NCBI GenBank assembly: GCA_964194845.1
Contig: CAXMNX010000004.1
Span: 47,851-111,850, forward strand
Direction of reading: 5' to 3'
Origin: CAXMNX01 sp964194845
Lineage (GTDB): Bacteria > Pseudomonadota > Alphaproteobacteria > Rhodobacterales > Rhodobacteraceae
Length of the DNA stretch: 64,000 nucleotides
Positions 8,130 through 16,698 of this stretch are shown here, in pieces. The notes under the pieces were generated by a model. The model was not told where the DNA came from, ran no database searches, and saw only the letters and a program-made list of their open reading frames with translations. The position numbers were made by a program, and so were the translations under genes. Every line of letters begins with the position of its first letter. The stretch's first letter is position 1.

Positions 8130-8150
8130 GTGGGGGACAGTGTCCCCCAC
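8130..8150 (-). terminator. Hairpin downstream of the mttB-like gene
   Basis: GTGGGGGACA, one central base, TGTCCCCCAC: a perfect 10-bp stem between the mttB-like gene (stop at 8181) and lolC (start at 8031), both on the minus strand. There is no T-run, so it may be a Rho-type pause, RNA-stability element or repeated extragenic palindrome. Confidence 0.45.
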
Positions 8151-8180
8151 CGGCAGCGCGGGCGAAGCTCGCGCAACCCA

Positions 8181-9713
8181 TCACAGCCGGATCGGAAACC
8201 GCTTCCGGACCGCACGGTCAGTTATCGGATCAAACGCAGCCGAGGACGGCCCGGCCAGTATCGCGTCTTTTCGCGCTGTCGCGTTCTCGATCAGATCCGG
8301 TTTTTCGTTTTCTTCCCATTCCTTGGGGCTCGTCCGGTCGCCAAGTGCTGGGTAGACAAAATCGGTTTCCATCCGCGCAAGTGTTTCGCCGACACCCAGA
8401 TAGTGCCCCGGCCCTCCCAGGCAAACCTCGCGCATTGCCTCAAGCGCCAGCGTTTCATCCGTGACTTCGATACCTTTCAGGCATCTGAGCGCCTGACCGA
8501 TAATGTCGTCGCCGAGGATCAGCGATTCGTGACAGAAGCCTAAAAGCGACGCGTGCATACCTGCCGCCTCGTAGACCATATTCAGCCCCGAAAGCCCCGC
8601 CAACACGTTCGAGCACATCTGTTCCCACCCGGCCTGCATGTCGGGCAATTTGGAATCTGAAGCACCCGCCGCCGCGCCGCCGGGCAGGCCATAATATTGG
8701 TGCATCTGGGCGCAGCCTGCGGTCAGAAGCGCCTGTTCGCCCGAACCGATGGACATCGCACCGGTGCGCAGATCGACGACGAAGGGCCAGGTGCCGAAGA
8801 TGGCCGGATGGCCCGGCGCGACCGCGTTCACGTAGACAATTCCGGCCAGGCATTCCGCCACCTCTTGCACAATCGTTCCGGCCAGCGTCGAGGGCGCGGT
8901 TGCGCCTGTCATCCCGGCGCTAAGCAACAGCACCGGCATACCGCCGCGGATGCAGGCCTCCATCACCTGGCAGGCTTCGGTTGCGAATTTCATCGGCGGC
9001 ACGACGAAGCAGTTCGAGTTTGAGACGAACGGCCGCGCGCGCCACGCGTCCTCGCCGCCTGCCATCATATGGCAAAGTTCAAGACACTCGGCGGCATTCG
9101 CGGGCTCGGTGATCGAAGTGCCGATGTGCTTTGTCGTGCCGCTGGCGCAGGCGTAGATCGTGTTCAGATCAAGCTCGAGGTTGTCGGGAAGATCGCGGGC
9201 CACCATGGGGCGTTGCAGGAAATGGATGTTGTCCAGCCGGTCGGCGATCCTGGCGGCGTCGTGCAGATCCTGTAGCATACTGTGGCGATAGGCGCGGCCA
9301 TCGGGTTCGACCATATTCACGGCTGCACCCGCGGTGCCGAAATGCACGTTTTTGCCGGTGAGTTTGAGGTCATGGCGAGGATCGCGGCCGAAAAGCGTGA
9401 TATCGCGCGCGGCTTTCGCGAGCATGTCTTCGACCAGCGCGCGGGGATAGCGCAGCCGCCCATCGTCGCCCAGTATCGCGCCGGCTTTGGTCATGATGTC
9501 GATGCCGGACTGGGGCGCATCGGCAAGGCCGATCTCTTCCAGCGCGGTCAGCGCCGCCTGGTGGATTTTCGTCTGATCCGCCTCGGTCAGCGGTGCATAT
9601 TGCCCGCCGGTCATGCCCGCCCGAACAGGGCGCATTTCCTCGGCCAACGGTGCCTCGCGAAGCGCTTTGCGGGCGGCCCGTCCACCCGATCGGCGGGAAC
9701 GTTGTTCTGTCAT
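8181..9713 (-). CDS. MttB-family trimethylamine/betaine methyltransferase, non-pyrrolysine
   Basis: 510-residue member of the MttB superfamily. Members transfer a methyl group from a methylated amine to a cognate corrinoid protein. Family features include the N-terminal YAPLTEADQTKIHQAALTALEEIGL, the G-rich barrel loops (LSAGMTGATAPSTLAGTIVQ, ALLTAGCAQMHQYYGLPGG) and the C-terminal HYLGVGETLARM block. The reading frame is continuous with no in-frame amber codon, so there is no pyrrolysine; it belongs with the non-Pyl branch that includes glycine betaine and other quaternary-amine methyltransferases. No corrinoid protein or activator is adjacent. It lies between proS and lolC on the same strand, with a 248-bp leader. 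The exact substrate cannot be told. Confidence 0.88.
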   Translation of the reverse strand: MTEQRSRRSGGRAARKALREAPLAEEMRPVRAGMTGGQYAPLTEADQTKIHQAALTALEEIGLADAPQSGIDIMTKAGAILGDDGRLRYPRALVEDMLAKAARDITLFGRDPRHDLKLTGKNVHFGTAGAAVNMVEPDGRAYRHSMLQDLHDAARIADRLDNIHFLQRPMVARDLPDNLELDLNTIYACASGTTKHIGTSITEPANAAECLELCHMMAGGEDAWRARPFVSNSNCFVVPPMKFATEACQVMEACIRGGMPVLLLSAGMTGATAPSTLAGTIVQEVAECLAGIVYVNAVAPGHPAIFGTWPFVVDLRTGAMSIGSGEQALLTAGCAQMHQYYGLPGGAAAGASDSKLPDMQAGWEQMCSNVLAGLSGLNMVYEAAGMHASLLGFCHESLILGDDIIGQALRCLKGIEVTDETLALEAMREVCLGGPGHYLGVGETLARMETDFVYPALGDRTSPKEWEENEKPDLIENATARKDAILAGPSSAAFDPITDRAVRKRFPIRL

Positions 9714-9756
9714 ATCACTGTAATCCTTGGGGAAATCTCATGGCCACGGCGTCGGT

Positions 9757-9846
9757 CTACGCCGCTGGCCTTCCCCGCGCTGCGCGCCCGCGATCCGCCC
9801 CGATGGTGCGGCTTACCAGCTTGATCTGCCATTCATCGCCCGACAT
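9757..9846 (-). CDS. Possible 29-residue leader ORF upstream of the mttB-like gene
   Basis: An ATG preceded by AAGGGAG with good spacing begins a 29-codon ORF (MSGDEWQIKLVSRTIGADRG..., ending Arg/Ala-rich) that stops 44 bp before the mttB-like start. The Shine-Dalgarno match is good and the position suits a leader or small independent peptide, but the residue content is also consistent with chance in GC-rich DNA. Confidence 0.25.
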   Translation of the reverse strand: MSGDEWQIKLVSRTIGADRGRAARGRPAA

Positions 9847-9961
9847 GGCGCGCTCCCTTTGGGGTGCAAGCCTACATTTGTCGAATTCAGGATCTGTCGC
9901 AATCCCGTCAAGTTGAAGGTCGCAAATAGACTCTAAATTTGTGCCCTTCGCACCGCGCCTT

Positions 9962-11296
9962 TCAGACGCCGTATATCCCCGCAATCCGGTCAGCCGCCGC
10001 TTCCACACTCATCTCCTCGCTGTTGCCGGTGCGGCGCGAGGTTACCTCGACGACGCCTCCCGCCAGCCCGCGCGGACCGACGGTGATCCGCCAAGGCAAT
10101 CCGATCAGGTCCATGGTGGCGAACTTGGCCCCGGCGCGTTCGTCGCGATCATCGTAAAGAGGCTCCAAGCCTTTGGCAGTCAATTCTTTTTCCAGCATCT
10201 CGCAGGCCCCGTCGGTGCCCGCATCGCCCTGCCGCAGGTTAACGATCCCGCAATGGAAGGGGGTGACGCCTTCGGGCCAGATGATGCCATTGTCGTCGTG
10301 GCTGGCCTCGATGATAGCGCCCACCAGGCGGCTAACGCCGATGCCGTGCGAGCCCATGTGTACGGGCACCGCCTTGCCATCGGGGCCTTGCACATTGGCA
10401 CCCATGGCTTCGGAATATTTGGTGCCGAAATAGAATATTTGTCCCACTTCGATCCCGCGCGCCGAACTGCGGCGGTCTTCAGGCACTTTGGCGAAATCCG
10501 CCTCGTCGTGGGTCTCATCCGTGCGGGCATAGCGCGAGGTAAACTCCTCCAGAACCGCCTGGCACTCTGCGTGGTCGTCATAGTCGATATTGCGGTCGCC
10601 AAAGCGCAGATCGGTAATCGCGCTGTCGTAGAAAACTTCTGACTCGCCGGTTTCCGCGAGCACCAGAAATTCATGGGTGTTGTCGCCGCCAATCGGCCCG
10701 GAATCGGCGCGCATCGGGATCGCCTGAAGGCCCATGCGCTCGTAAGTCCTGAGATAGCTGACTAGGTGGCGGTTATAGGCGTGAAGCGCATCTTCCTTCG
10801 TCAGGTCGAAATTATAGCCGTCCTTCATCAGAAACTCGCGGCCGCGCATCACACCAAAACGCGGGCGTACCTCGTCGCGAAATTTCCACTGGATGTGATA
10901 AAGCGTCAGCGGCAGTTCGCGGTAGCTGGACACATATGTGCGGAAGATATCGGTGATCAGTTCCTCGTTCGTTGGGCCATAGAGCATATCGCGGTCGTGC
11001 CGGTCGCGAATACGCAGCATTTCCGGGCCATAGGCGTCATAGCGCTCGCTTTCGCGCCAGAGATCCGCCGATTGTAGCGTCGGCATCAGCATCGGGATAT
11101 GGCCGGCACGGACCTGTTCTTCGTGCACGATCCGTTCGATATTTCGCAAAACCCGGTAGCCTAGCGGCAGCCAGGAATAGATGCCCGCACTGGCCTGCTT
11201 GATCATCCCCGCCCTAAGCATCAGCCGGTGGCTGACGATCTGCGCGTCGGCGGGTGTTTCCTTCAAAACGGGCAAGAAATATCGGCTGAGACGCAT
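9962..11296 (-). CDS. proS: Prolyl-tRNA synthetase, short alphaproteobacterial type
   Basis: 444-residue class II synthetase that charges tRNA-Pro. Motif 2 (PRFGVMRGREFLMKDGYNFDL), the preceding TNEELITDIF block and the motif 3 region (HMGSHGIGVSRLVGAIIEASHD) are clear. The protein is well short of the ~570 residues of the E. coli enzyme because it lacks the inserted editing domain between motifs 2 and 3; this is normal for alphaproteobacteria, which use free-standing YbaK/ProXp-type editing proteins. None of those is in the window. It is probably the promoter-proximal gene of the minus-strand group proS, mttB-like, lolC, lolD, divergent from the AI-2E-type gene. Confidence 0.95.
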   Translation of the reverse strand: MRLSRYFLPVLKETPADAQIVSHRLMLRAGMIKQASAGIYSWLPLGYRVLRNIERIVHEEQVRAGHIPMLMPTLQSADLWRESERYDAYGPEMLRIRDRHDRDMLYGPTNEELITDIFRTYVSSYRELPLTLYHIQWKFRDEVRPRFGVMRGREFLMKDGYNFDLTKEDALHAYNRHLVSYLRTYERMGLQAIPMRADSGPIGGDNTHEFLVLAETGESEVFYDSAITDLRFGDRNIDYDDHAECQAVLEEFTSRYARTDETHDEADFAKVPEDRRSSARGIEVGQIFYFGTKYSEAMGANVQGPDGKAVPVHMGSHGIGVSRLVGAIIEASHDDNGIIWPEGVTPFHCGIVNLRQGDAGTDGACEMLEKELTAKGLEPLYDDRDERAGAKFATMDLIGLPWRITVGPRGLAGGVVEVTSRRTGNSEEMSVEAAADRIAGIYGV

Positions 11297-11615
11297 GTCA
11301 CTTTTCTTTCCGGCATTTTCACCGACCCGTCTAGTTCAATTCAGGATTGAACGGAATCGAAATACGCTGCCTCTCGCCTGCGGCTCGAACGCGCATTTCG
11401 ATACAGACCATTTCGCCGAAATCTGAATCGCACGAGGCCATCGGGTGACGCCGTTCAACACCGATAAGATAAGCATGAATTTTCCATTTTCCTTGCAATA
11501 GTGCCCCCGGAGCCAGCAGGTCCGGGCTGCCGGCGGGGCGGCGTGGCTGAGCCGGTGACCGCTTGCACCACGCCCGGGAACCGGCGATACGGATGCTACA
11601 AAAGAGGGTACCTGC
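11297..11615. other. Divergent promoter region between proS and the AI-2E-type gene
   Basis: 319 bp containing the promoters of two divergent units. A small hairpin TTCAAT-TCAGG-ATTGAA lies at 11335-11351 in the proS leader. I see no convincing gene; a minus-strand ORF of about 46 codons starting near 11474 lacks support. Confidence 0.4.
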
Positions 11616-12683
11616 ATGGGCTTACCGGTCAGGGATCAGCTGAAATACTGGGGCATCGCCGCGGCGGTGTTTTTTGTGGTGCTCTGGTTTCTGGGCGATG
11701 TGATCCTGCCCTTCGTGCTGGGCGCGGCGATTGCATATATCTTTGATCCCATTGCCGACCGGATCGAGGCGGCGGGTCTGTCGCGCCGGATGGCCACCGG
11801 GATTATCGCTCTTTTGGCTATTTTTGGCTTCGTCATTCTGGCGCTGCTTGTCGTGCCGACGCTGGTCAGCCAGACCGCCGGGCTAATTCAGACCGCCCCT
11901 GAAATGGCATCAAACCTGCAAAACGTTCTGACCGAGCGGTTCCCGGATCTTGGCGATGCAAACTCGACCGTCCGAAAGTCGCTTGCGTCGATTGCCGCGA
12001 CGATACAGTCGCGCGGCGGCGAGCTTTTGAATACGCTTCTGGCGTCGTTTTCGGGCATCGTGAATATCGTCGTTCTGTTCGTCATCGCGCCGGTCGTTGC
12101 GGTCTATCTGCTTTATGACTGGGACAATATGGTGGGCCGGATCGACGCGCTTTTGCCGCGCGACCATGCGCCGACAATCCGTAAACTGGCCAGCGACATC
12201 GACAAGACAATGGCGGCGTTCGTGCGTGGTCAAGGCACGGTCTGCCTGATCCTTGGGATCTTCTATGCGGCGGCCTTGATGCTGGTGGGACTGAATTTCG
12301 GTTTGGTCGTCGGCTTTATCGCCGGGCTTTTGACCTTCATTCCCTATGTTGGCGCGGTGGTCGGTGGCGTACTGGCCATCGGGCTGGCGCTTTTTCAGTT
12401 CTGGGGTGACTGGGTCTGGATCGTCGTGGTTTACGCGATCTTTCAGGCAGGCCAGATAGTCGAGGGCAATTTCCTGACGCCGAAACTTGTCGGATCGTCG
12501 GTCGGGCTGCATCCGGTCTGGCTGTTGTTTGCGCTTTCGGCATTTGGCGCACTTTTTGGCTTTGTCGGTCTTTTGGTGGCGGTTCCGGTCGCGGCAGCAC
12601 TTGGCGTCATTCTGCGGTTTGTTATCGCGCAATATGAAGGCTCGCGGCTTTTTCGAGGAATTGCCGGGCGGGATGAGCGCTAG
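11616..12683 (+). CDS. AI-2E-family (PerM/TqsA-like) transporter
   Basis: 355-residue polytopic membrane protein of the AI-2E/PerM family. An N-terminal pair of helices (IAAAVFFVVLWFLGDVILPFVLGAAIAYIFDPIADRIE) is followed by a third, a long soluble loop (about 95-165) and the C-terminal helical bundle with the conserved GLNFGLVVGFIAGLLTFIPYVGAVVG and the PKLVGSSVGLHPVWLLFALSAFGALFGFVGLLVAVPVAA block. Family members export small signals or exchange ions; most are uncharacterised. The stop overlaps the start of the Hda-like gene, so the two form a unit with ppk. AGAGGG precedes the ATG. Confidence 0.88.
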   Translation: MGLPVRDQLKYWGIAAAVFFVVLWFLGDVILPFVLGAAIAYIFDPIADRIEAAGLSRRMATGIIALLAIFGFVILALLVVPTLVSQTAGLIQTAPEMASNLQNVLTERFPDLGDANSTVRKSLASIAATIQSRGGELLNTLLASFSGIVNIVVLFVIAPVVAVYLLYDWDNMVGRIDALLPRDHAPTIRKLASDIDKTMAAFVRGQGTVCLILGIFYAAALMLVGLNFGLVVGFIAGLLTFIPYVGAVVGGVLAIGLALFQFWGDWVWIVVVYAIFQAGQIVEGNFLTPKLVGSSVGLHPVWLLFALSAFGALFGFVGLLVAVPVAAALGVILRFVIAQYEGSRLFRGIAGRDER

Positions 12684-13362
12684 GCGGATGGCAGAGCAAC
12701 TGATCCTGGAATTACCGGTGCGCGCGGCGCTGGGGCGCGAGGATTTTTACATCTCAACTGCCAATGCTGCGGCGGTCGAGCGGCTGGAGGCGCCCGAAAG
12801 CTGGGCAGGGGCAAATCTGGTGCTTGTCGGGCCAAAAGGCGCAGGCAAAACCCATCTGGCGCACGTTTGGGCGGGCGCGTTAGGTGGCGGTGTTATCACG
12901 ACGGTCGACTTGACCGGGCTTGATGTCACTTCGGTCGCCACGCCGTTGGCGGTTGATGATGCTGATCGTATCCCGGAAGTTGCCGAGGAGGCGCTCTTTC
13001 ATCTTCACAATCATATGGCGCACACGGGACTTCCACTTCTTCTGACGGCCTGCACCCCGCCCGCGCGCTGGGTGCTTCGCCTGCCCGATCTGGCCAGCCG
13101 GATGCAGGCAAGCGACATCGCCGAAATTGAGGCACCCGATGACGCCCTTCTGGCGGCGATGCTGGTCAAGCTGTTCGGTGACCGCCAGCTTAGCGTTTCG
13201 CCGGACCTTATCGGCTGGATTGTCACTCATTGCGAACGATCCTTCGCCGCCATCCAGCGATTTGTTCCTGCACTTGATGCCGCGTCCCTGTCGGAAAAGC
13301 GCGCGATCACGCAGAGATTGGCCGCCGCCGTTCTGGACAAGTTGGGCGAAGACAGGCGATAA
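12673..13362 (+). CDS. hda: DnaA-related regulator of replication initiation, Hda-like
   Basis: 229-residue AAA+ protein with only the DnaA domain III-like ATPase and no DNA-binding domain IV. Residues 9-15 (QLILELP) match the beta-clamp-binding QL-x-L-x-L motif of Hda, Walker A GPKGAGKT is at 53-60, the Walker B-like AVDDADRI at 93-100, and TACTPPARWVLRLPDLASRM carries the sensor 1/arginine-finger-type block. Hda with the clamp stimulates ATP hydrolysis by DnaA to prevent re-initiation. The ATG at 12673 overlaps the upstream gene; an ATG at 12688 (MAEQL...) is an equally possible start. It sits between an AI-2E-type gene and ppk. Confidence 0.85.
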   Translation: MSARRMAEQLILELPVRAALGREDFYISTANAAAVERLEAPESWAGANLVLVGPKGAGKTHLAHVWAGALGGGVITTVDLTGLDVTSVATPLAVDDADRIPEVAEEALFHLHNHMAHTGLPLLLTACTPPARWVLRLPDLASRMQASDIAEIEAPDDALLAAMLVKLFGDRQLSVSPDLIGWIVTHCERSFAAIQRFVPALDAASLSEKRAITQRLAAAVLDKLGEDRR

Positions 13363-13402
13363 ACGCCATCTTGAAGTCAAATTTTGCAAATAATTGACCG
13401 GA

Positions 13403-15580
13403 ATGACCGCTGTTACCGATTTCCTGAGCGCGCCCTTTCCAAAGCCACAGGCAATGGAGGGAGTGTCGCTGGATGGGCCGGAAAGGTTCTTCAACCGCGA
13501 GCTTAGCTGGCTCGCGTTCAATTGGCGTGTGCTGGAAGAGGCCCAAAACACGCGCGTTCCGCTTTTGGAGCGGCTGCGGTTTTTGTCGATCTCGGCCACC
13601 AATCTGGACGAGTTTTACACCGTTCGCGTCGCTGGTCTGCGGGAACTGGCGCAGGCCGGCAAAACGACGCCTGCCGCCGATGGGCGCACGCCGGTTGAAC
13701 AGCTGGTTCTGATTAACGACGACGCGCGACGATTGCTGAACAGGCAGCAAGAGGCGCTGGCGGCCCTGATCGCCGAGATGGACGTCGCCGGAATTTCGAT
13801 ATTGACGCGCGACGACCTGGACGACGACGACAAGGCGCATTGCGAGCAGTTCTTTCTGAACCAGGTTTTCCCGATCCTGTCGCCGCTGGCGATCGACCCG
13901 GCACACCCGTTTCCATTTATTCCGAGCGCGGGCTATTCGCTGGCGTTGCAGCTTGAGCGGAAGTCGGACAAGCGGGCGCTGCGCGCGCTTCTGCCGATCC
14001 CGCAGCAGGTCGCGCGGTTTGTGGCCTTGCCGACAGAGAATGGCGGCCATCGGTTCCTGCCGCTGGAAGAACTGCTGCTTTTGCACCTAGACAGCTTGTT
14101 CCCGGGCTACAAAATGACAGGCAATTGTGCATTCCGCGTGCTTCGCGACAGCGATCTGGAGGTCGAGGAAGAAGCCGAAGACCTGGTGCGCGAGTTTGAA
14201 GTCGCGCTTAAGCGTCGGCGGCGTGGGCAAGTTGTGCGCCTGACGCTATCGGCGGGCGCCCCGAAGGCGTTGCGCCGCGTGATCATGAACGAACTGGCCG
14301 TTGGCGAGGCCGAAGTGGTTGAGCTTGGCGGGATGATCGGGTTGACCGATCTGAAGGAACTGGTGTTGGACGAACGACCCGATCTTTTGTGGCCGTCGTT
14401 TACGCCGCGTGTGCCCGAGCGGGTTCAGGACCACGACGGCAATATGTTCGCGGCGATCCGGCAAAAGGACATGCTGCTTCATCACCCATATGAGACATTC
14501 GATATGGTCGTGCGGTTCTTGAAACAGGCCGCGGTGGACCCGGACGTGCTGGCCATCAAGCAAACGTTATACCGGACGTCGCGCGACAGCCCGATCGTGG
14601 GTGCGCTTTGCGAGGCTGCGGAAGACGGAAAATCCGTCACCGCATTGGTCGAGCTGAAGGCGCGTTTCGATGAGGCCGCGAACATTCGGCAGTCGCGAAC
14701 GCTGGAACGCGCGGGCGCGCATGTGGTCTATGGCTTTTTGAACTATAAAACCCACGCCAAGGTTTCCACGGTAGTGCGCCGCGAGGGGGGCGAACTGGTT
14801 ACCTATACCCACTTTGGCACCGGCAATTATCATCCCATTACTGCCCGATTTTACACCGACCTGAGCATGTTCACTTGCGACGCGACGCTTGGTCGGGATG
14901 CGACCAAGCTTTTCAACTATTTGTCGGGGTACGCCCAGCCCGAAGGTATGAAAAACCTTTCGATCTCGCCGATTGCGCTGAAAAACACGCTGCTTGAACA
15001 CATTGCCGAGGAAGCCGATCATGCTTTGGAAGGTCGCCCGGCGGCGATCTGGGCGAAGATGAACTCGGTGATCGAGCCCGATGTGATCGATGCCCTCTAT
15101 CTGGCCAGTCAGGCAGGCGTGAAGATCAACCTGGTGATCCGCGGCATTTGCGGGCTGCGACCCGGGATCAAGGCTCTTTCCGAAAACATCCGCGTGAAGT
15201 CGGTTGTCGGCCGTTTCCTTGAGCATTCCCGCATCGTTTGCTTTGGCGCGGGTCGCGGCTTGCCGCATAAGAAGGCGCGGGTGTTTATCTCATCCGCCGA
15301 TTGGATGGGTCGCAACCTGAACCGTCGCGTCGAGACACTGGTCGAGGCAACCAATCCGACCGTCAAGGCGCAGATCGTCAGCCAGATCATGGCGGCGAAC
15401 CTGGCAGACGTGGCGCAAAGCTGGATTTTGGCGCCCGACGGGTCGTATCACCGGCCAGAGATCCCCGAAGGCGAATCCGCCTTCAATTGCCACCGGTTCT
15501 TCATGGAGAACCCATCGCTTTCTGGACGCGGCACGGCGGGCGCGTCGGACGTGCCTGAGTTGACGCATGGTGAGGATTAG
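13403..15580 (+). CDS. ppk1: Polyphosphate kinase 1
   Basis: 725-residue enzyme that polymerises ATP gamma-phosphate into polyphosphate. The N-terminal domain carries FFNRELSWLAFNWRVLEEA, and DEFYTVRVAGL follows. The catalytic PLD-like halves contain YKTHAK with the phospho-accepting His at about residue 451, the downstream THFGTGNYHP, and the second-half LEHSRIVCFG. Length is typical (~690-740). ATG 13403 is used; a TTG 9 bp upstream is the alternative. It lies directly after the Hda-like gene. In many relatives ppx follows ppk immediately, but here ppx is about 25 kb away and a methyltransferase gene follows. Confidence 0.95.
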   Translation: MTAVTDFLSAPFPKPQAMEGVSLDGPERFFNRELSWLAFNWRVLEEAQNTRVPLLERLRFLSISATNLDEFYTVRVAGLRELAQAGKTTPAADGRTPVEQLVLINDDARRLLNRQQEALAALIAEMDVAGISILTRDDLDDDDKAHCEQFFLNQVFPILSPLAIDPAHPFPFIPSAGYSLALQLERKSDKRALRALLPIPQQVARFVALPTENGGHRFLPLEELLLLHLDSLFPGYKMTGNCAFRVLRDSDLEVEEEAEDLVREFEVALKRRRRGQVVRLTLSAGAPKALRRVIMNELAVGEAEVVELGGMIGLTDLKELVLDERPDLLWPSFTPRVPERVQDHDGNMFAAIRQKDMLLHHPYETFDMVVRFLKQAAVDPDVLAIKQTLYRTSRDSPIVGALCEAAEDGKSVTALVELKARFDEAANIRQSRTLERAGAHVVYGFLNYKTHAKVSTVVRREGGELVTYTHFGTGNYHPITARFYTDLSMFTCDATLGRDATKLFNYLSGYAQPEGMKNLSISPIALKNTLLEHIAEEADHALEGRPAAIWAKMNSVIEPDVIDALYLASQAGVKINLVIRGICGLRPGIKALSENIRVKSVVGRFLEHSRIVCFGAGRGLPHKKARVFISSADWMGRNLNRRVETLVEATNPTVKAQIVSQIMAANLADVAQSWILAPDGSYHRPEIPEGESAFNCHRFFMENPSLSGRGTAGASDVPELTHGED

Positions 15581-15766
15581 GGGTCGCGGAATTGCGTGAA
15601 TTGCCAATTAAAGTTGGGTGACTTCAGCACAAAATTTTCGTGGTCGTAAGTTTGATATCCAATTTTGACACATTCTGAAGCAGGGCGTAGACGCATCCTG
15701 CTTGTTGAATTTTTCCCGCAATCAAAGTGGAAACATATTTTGATAAAACCCCAGGATCAAACGATC

Positions 15767-16435
15767 ATGCCGGCCTGTTGCATCTGCGGTGCCAACACTT
15801 ACGTCCCAGGTCCTCGCAGTCGCATGGCGGCAAAGAAAACCCTGCCGCCAAGATGTGAGGGTTGCGGCTCGCTGGAGCGGCACCGCATCGCGCGTCAGGT
15901 CTATGATGCGATCCCGGTTGGCATCCTTAAGAACGCGCGGGCGTTGCAGTTCGCGGATGATCCGGGCGCTCCGCGCGAGCGGTTCAAATCATATGAACTT
16001 TCGATTTATGGTCATGAAAACAGCCTGGACCTGGCGAACATCGACCGACCGACCGGTAGTTACGACTGGGTGATTGCCAATCATGTTCTGGAACATGTGC
16101 AGGACGATTCTGCGGCGATGCTTGAATTGCGGCGCATTGTTACATCCGATGGAGTCATCCAACTTACCGTGCCGTCGCCGTCGTCGGCGATTGAGACTTG
16201 GGACATCCCCATTTCTGATCCGGCGGCGTTCGAACATTGGCATGGCTACGGCAGCGACCTGCCACTGCACTTTAGCACCGAATTGAAGGGAATTTTCGGG
16301 CTTCAGGTTGTTGGCCGCGACGGGCCGACAAATCGTTGGGATGTAGTATACTTGTTGATGAATTCTCGCGACACCATGCTGACCATTGGCAACGCACTTC
16401 TGGATGCCGACTTGCCGACCCTGCGCTGCGTCTGA
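15767..16435 (+). CDS. Zinc-ribbon plus SAM-dependent methyltransferase
   Basis: 222 residues from the ATG. The N-terminus is a treble-clef/zinc-ribbon-like knuckle (CCICGAN at 4-10 with CEGCGSLERHR at 30-40). A reduced class I methyltransferase domain follows, recognisable by LDLANIDRPTGSYDWVIANHVLEHVQDD (the acidic loop and HVLEHV motif) and ELRRIVTSDGVIQLTVPS. This architecture is seen in methyltransferases of polysaccharide and secondary metabolism. Codon use is less GC-biased upstream and in the 5' region. An alternative TTG start at 15665 would add 34 residues with no clear homologous feature. Substrate unknown; it stands alone after ppk. Confidence 0.7.
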   Translation: MPACCICGANTYVPGPRSRMAAKKTLPPRCEGCGSLERHRIARQVYDAIPVGILKNARALQFADDPGAPRERFKSYELSIYGHENSLDLANIDRPTGSYDWVIANHVLEHVQDDSAAMLELRRIVTSDGVIQLTVPSPSSAIETWDIPISDPAAFEHWHGYGSDLPLHFSTELKGIFGLQVVGRDGPTNRWDVVYLLMNSRDTMLTIGNALLDADLPTLRCV

Positions 16436-16698
16436 GGGTCACTACCGGTGCGGTGCCCACACACCCATCCTCGGAAGAAACCTAGTCCAGTGTTTCGTTC
16501 CATCATCGCAATCCGGACATTCGATCAAGATATCGAACATGACGGCATAGCGCGCCTAGGGCCTGGACCCATTAATACTGCGAATATGGCGCTGATCGCC
16601 CATCCAATGGGCGTCGTGGAACCGGGATCGAAAGGGGTTTCCGACAAATGTATGATGAGTTCGGGCGAATGAGATGCTAGAAACTGAGGCAGAGGAGT

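Noticed and set aside
8181..9713. Pyrrolysine-containing MttB
   Set aside because: The reading frame is uninterrupted by TAG, so no pyrrolysine codon is present.
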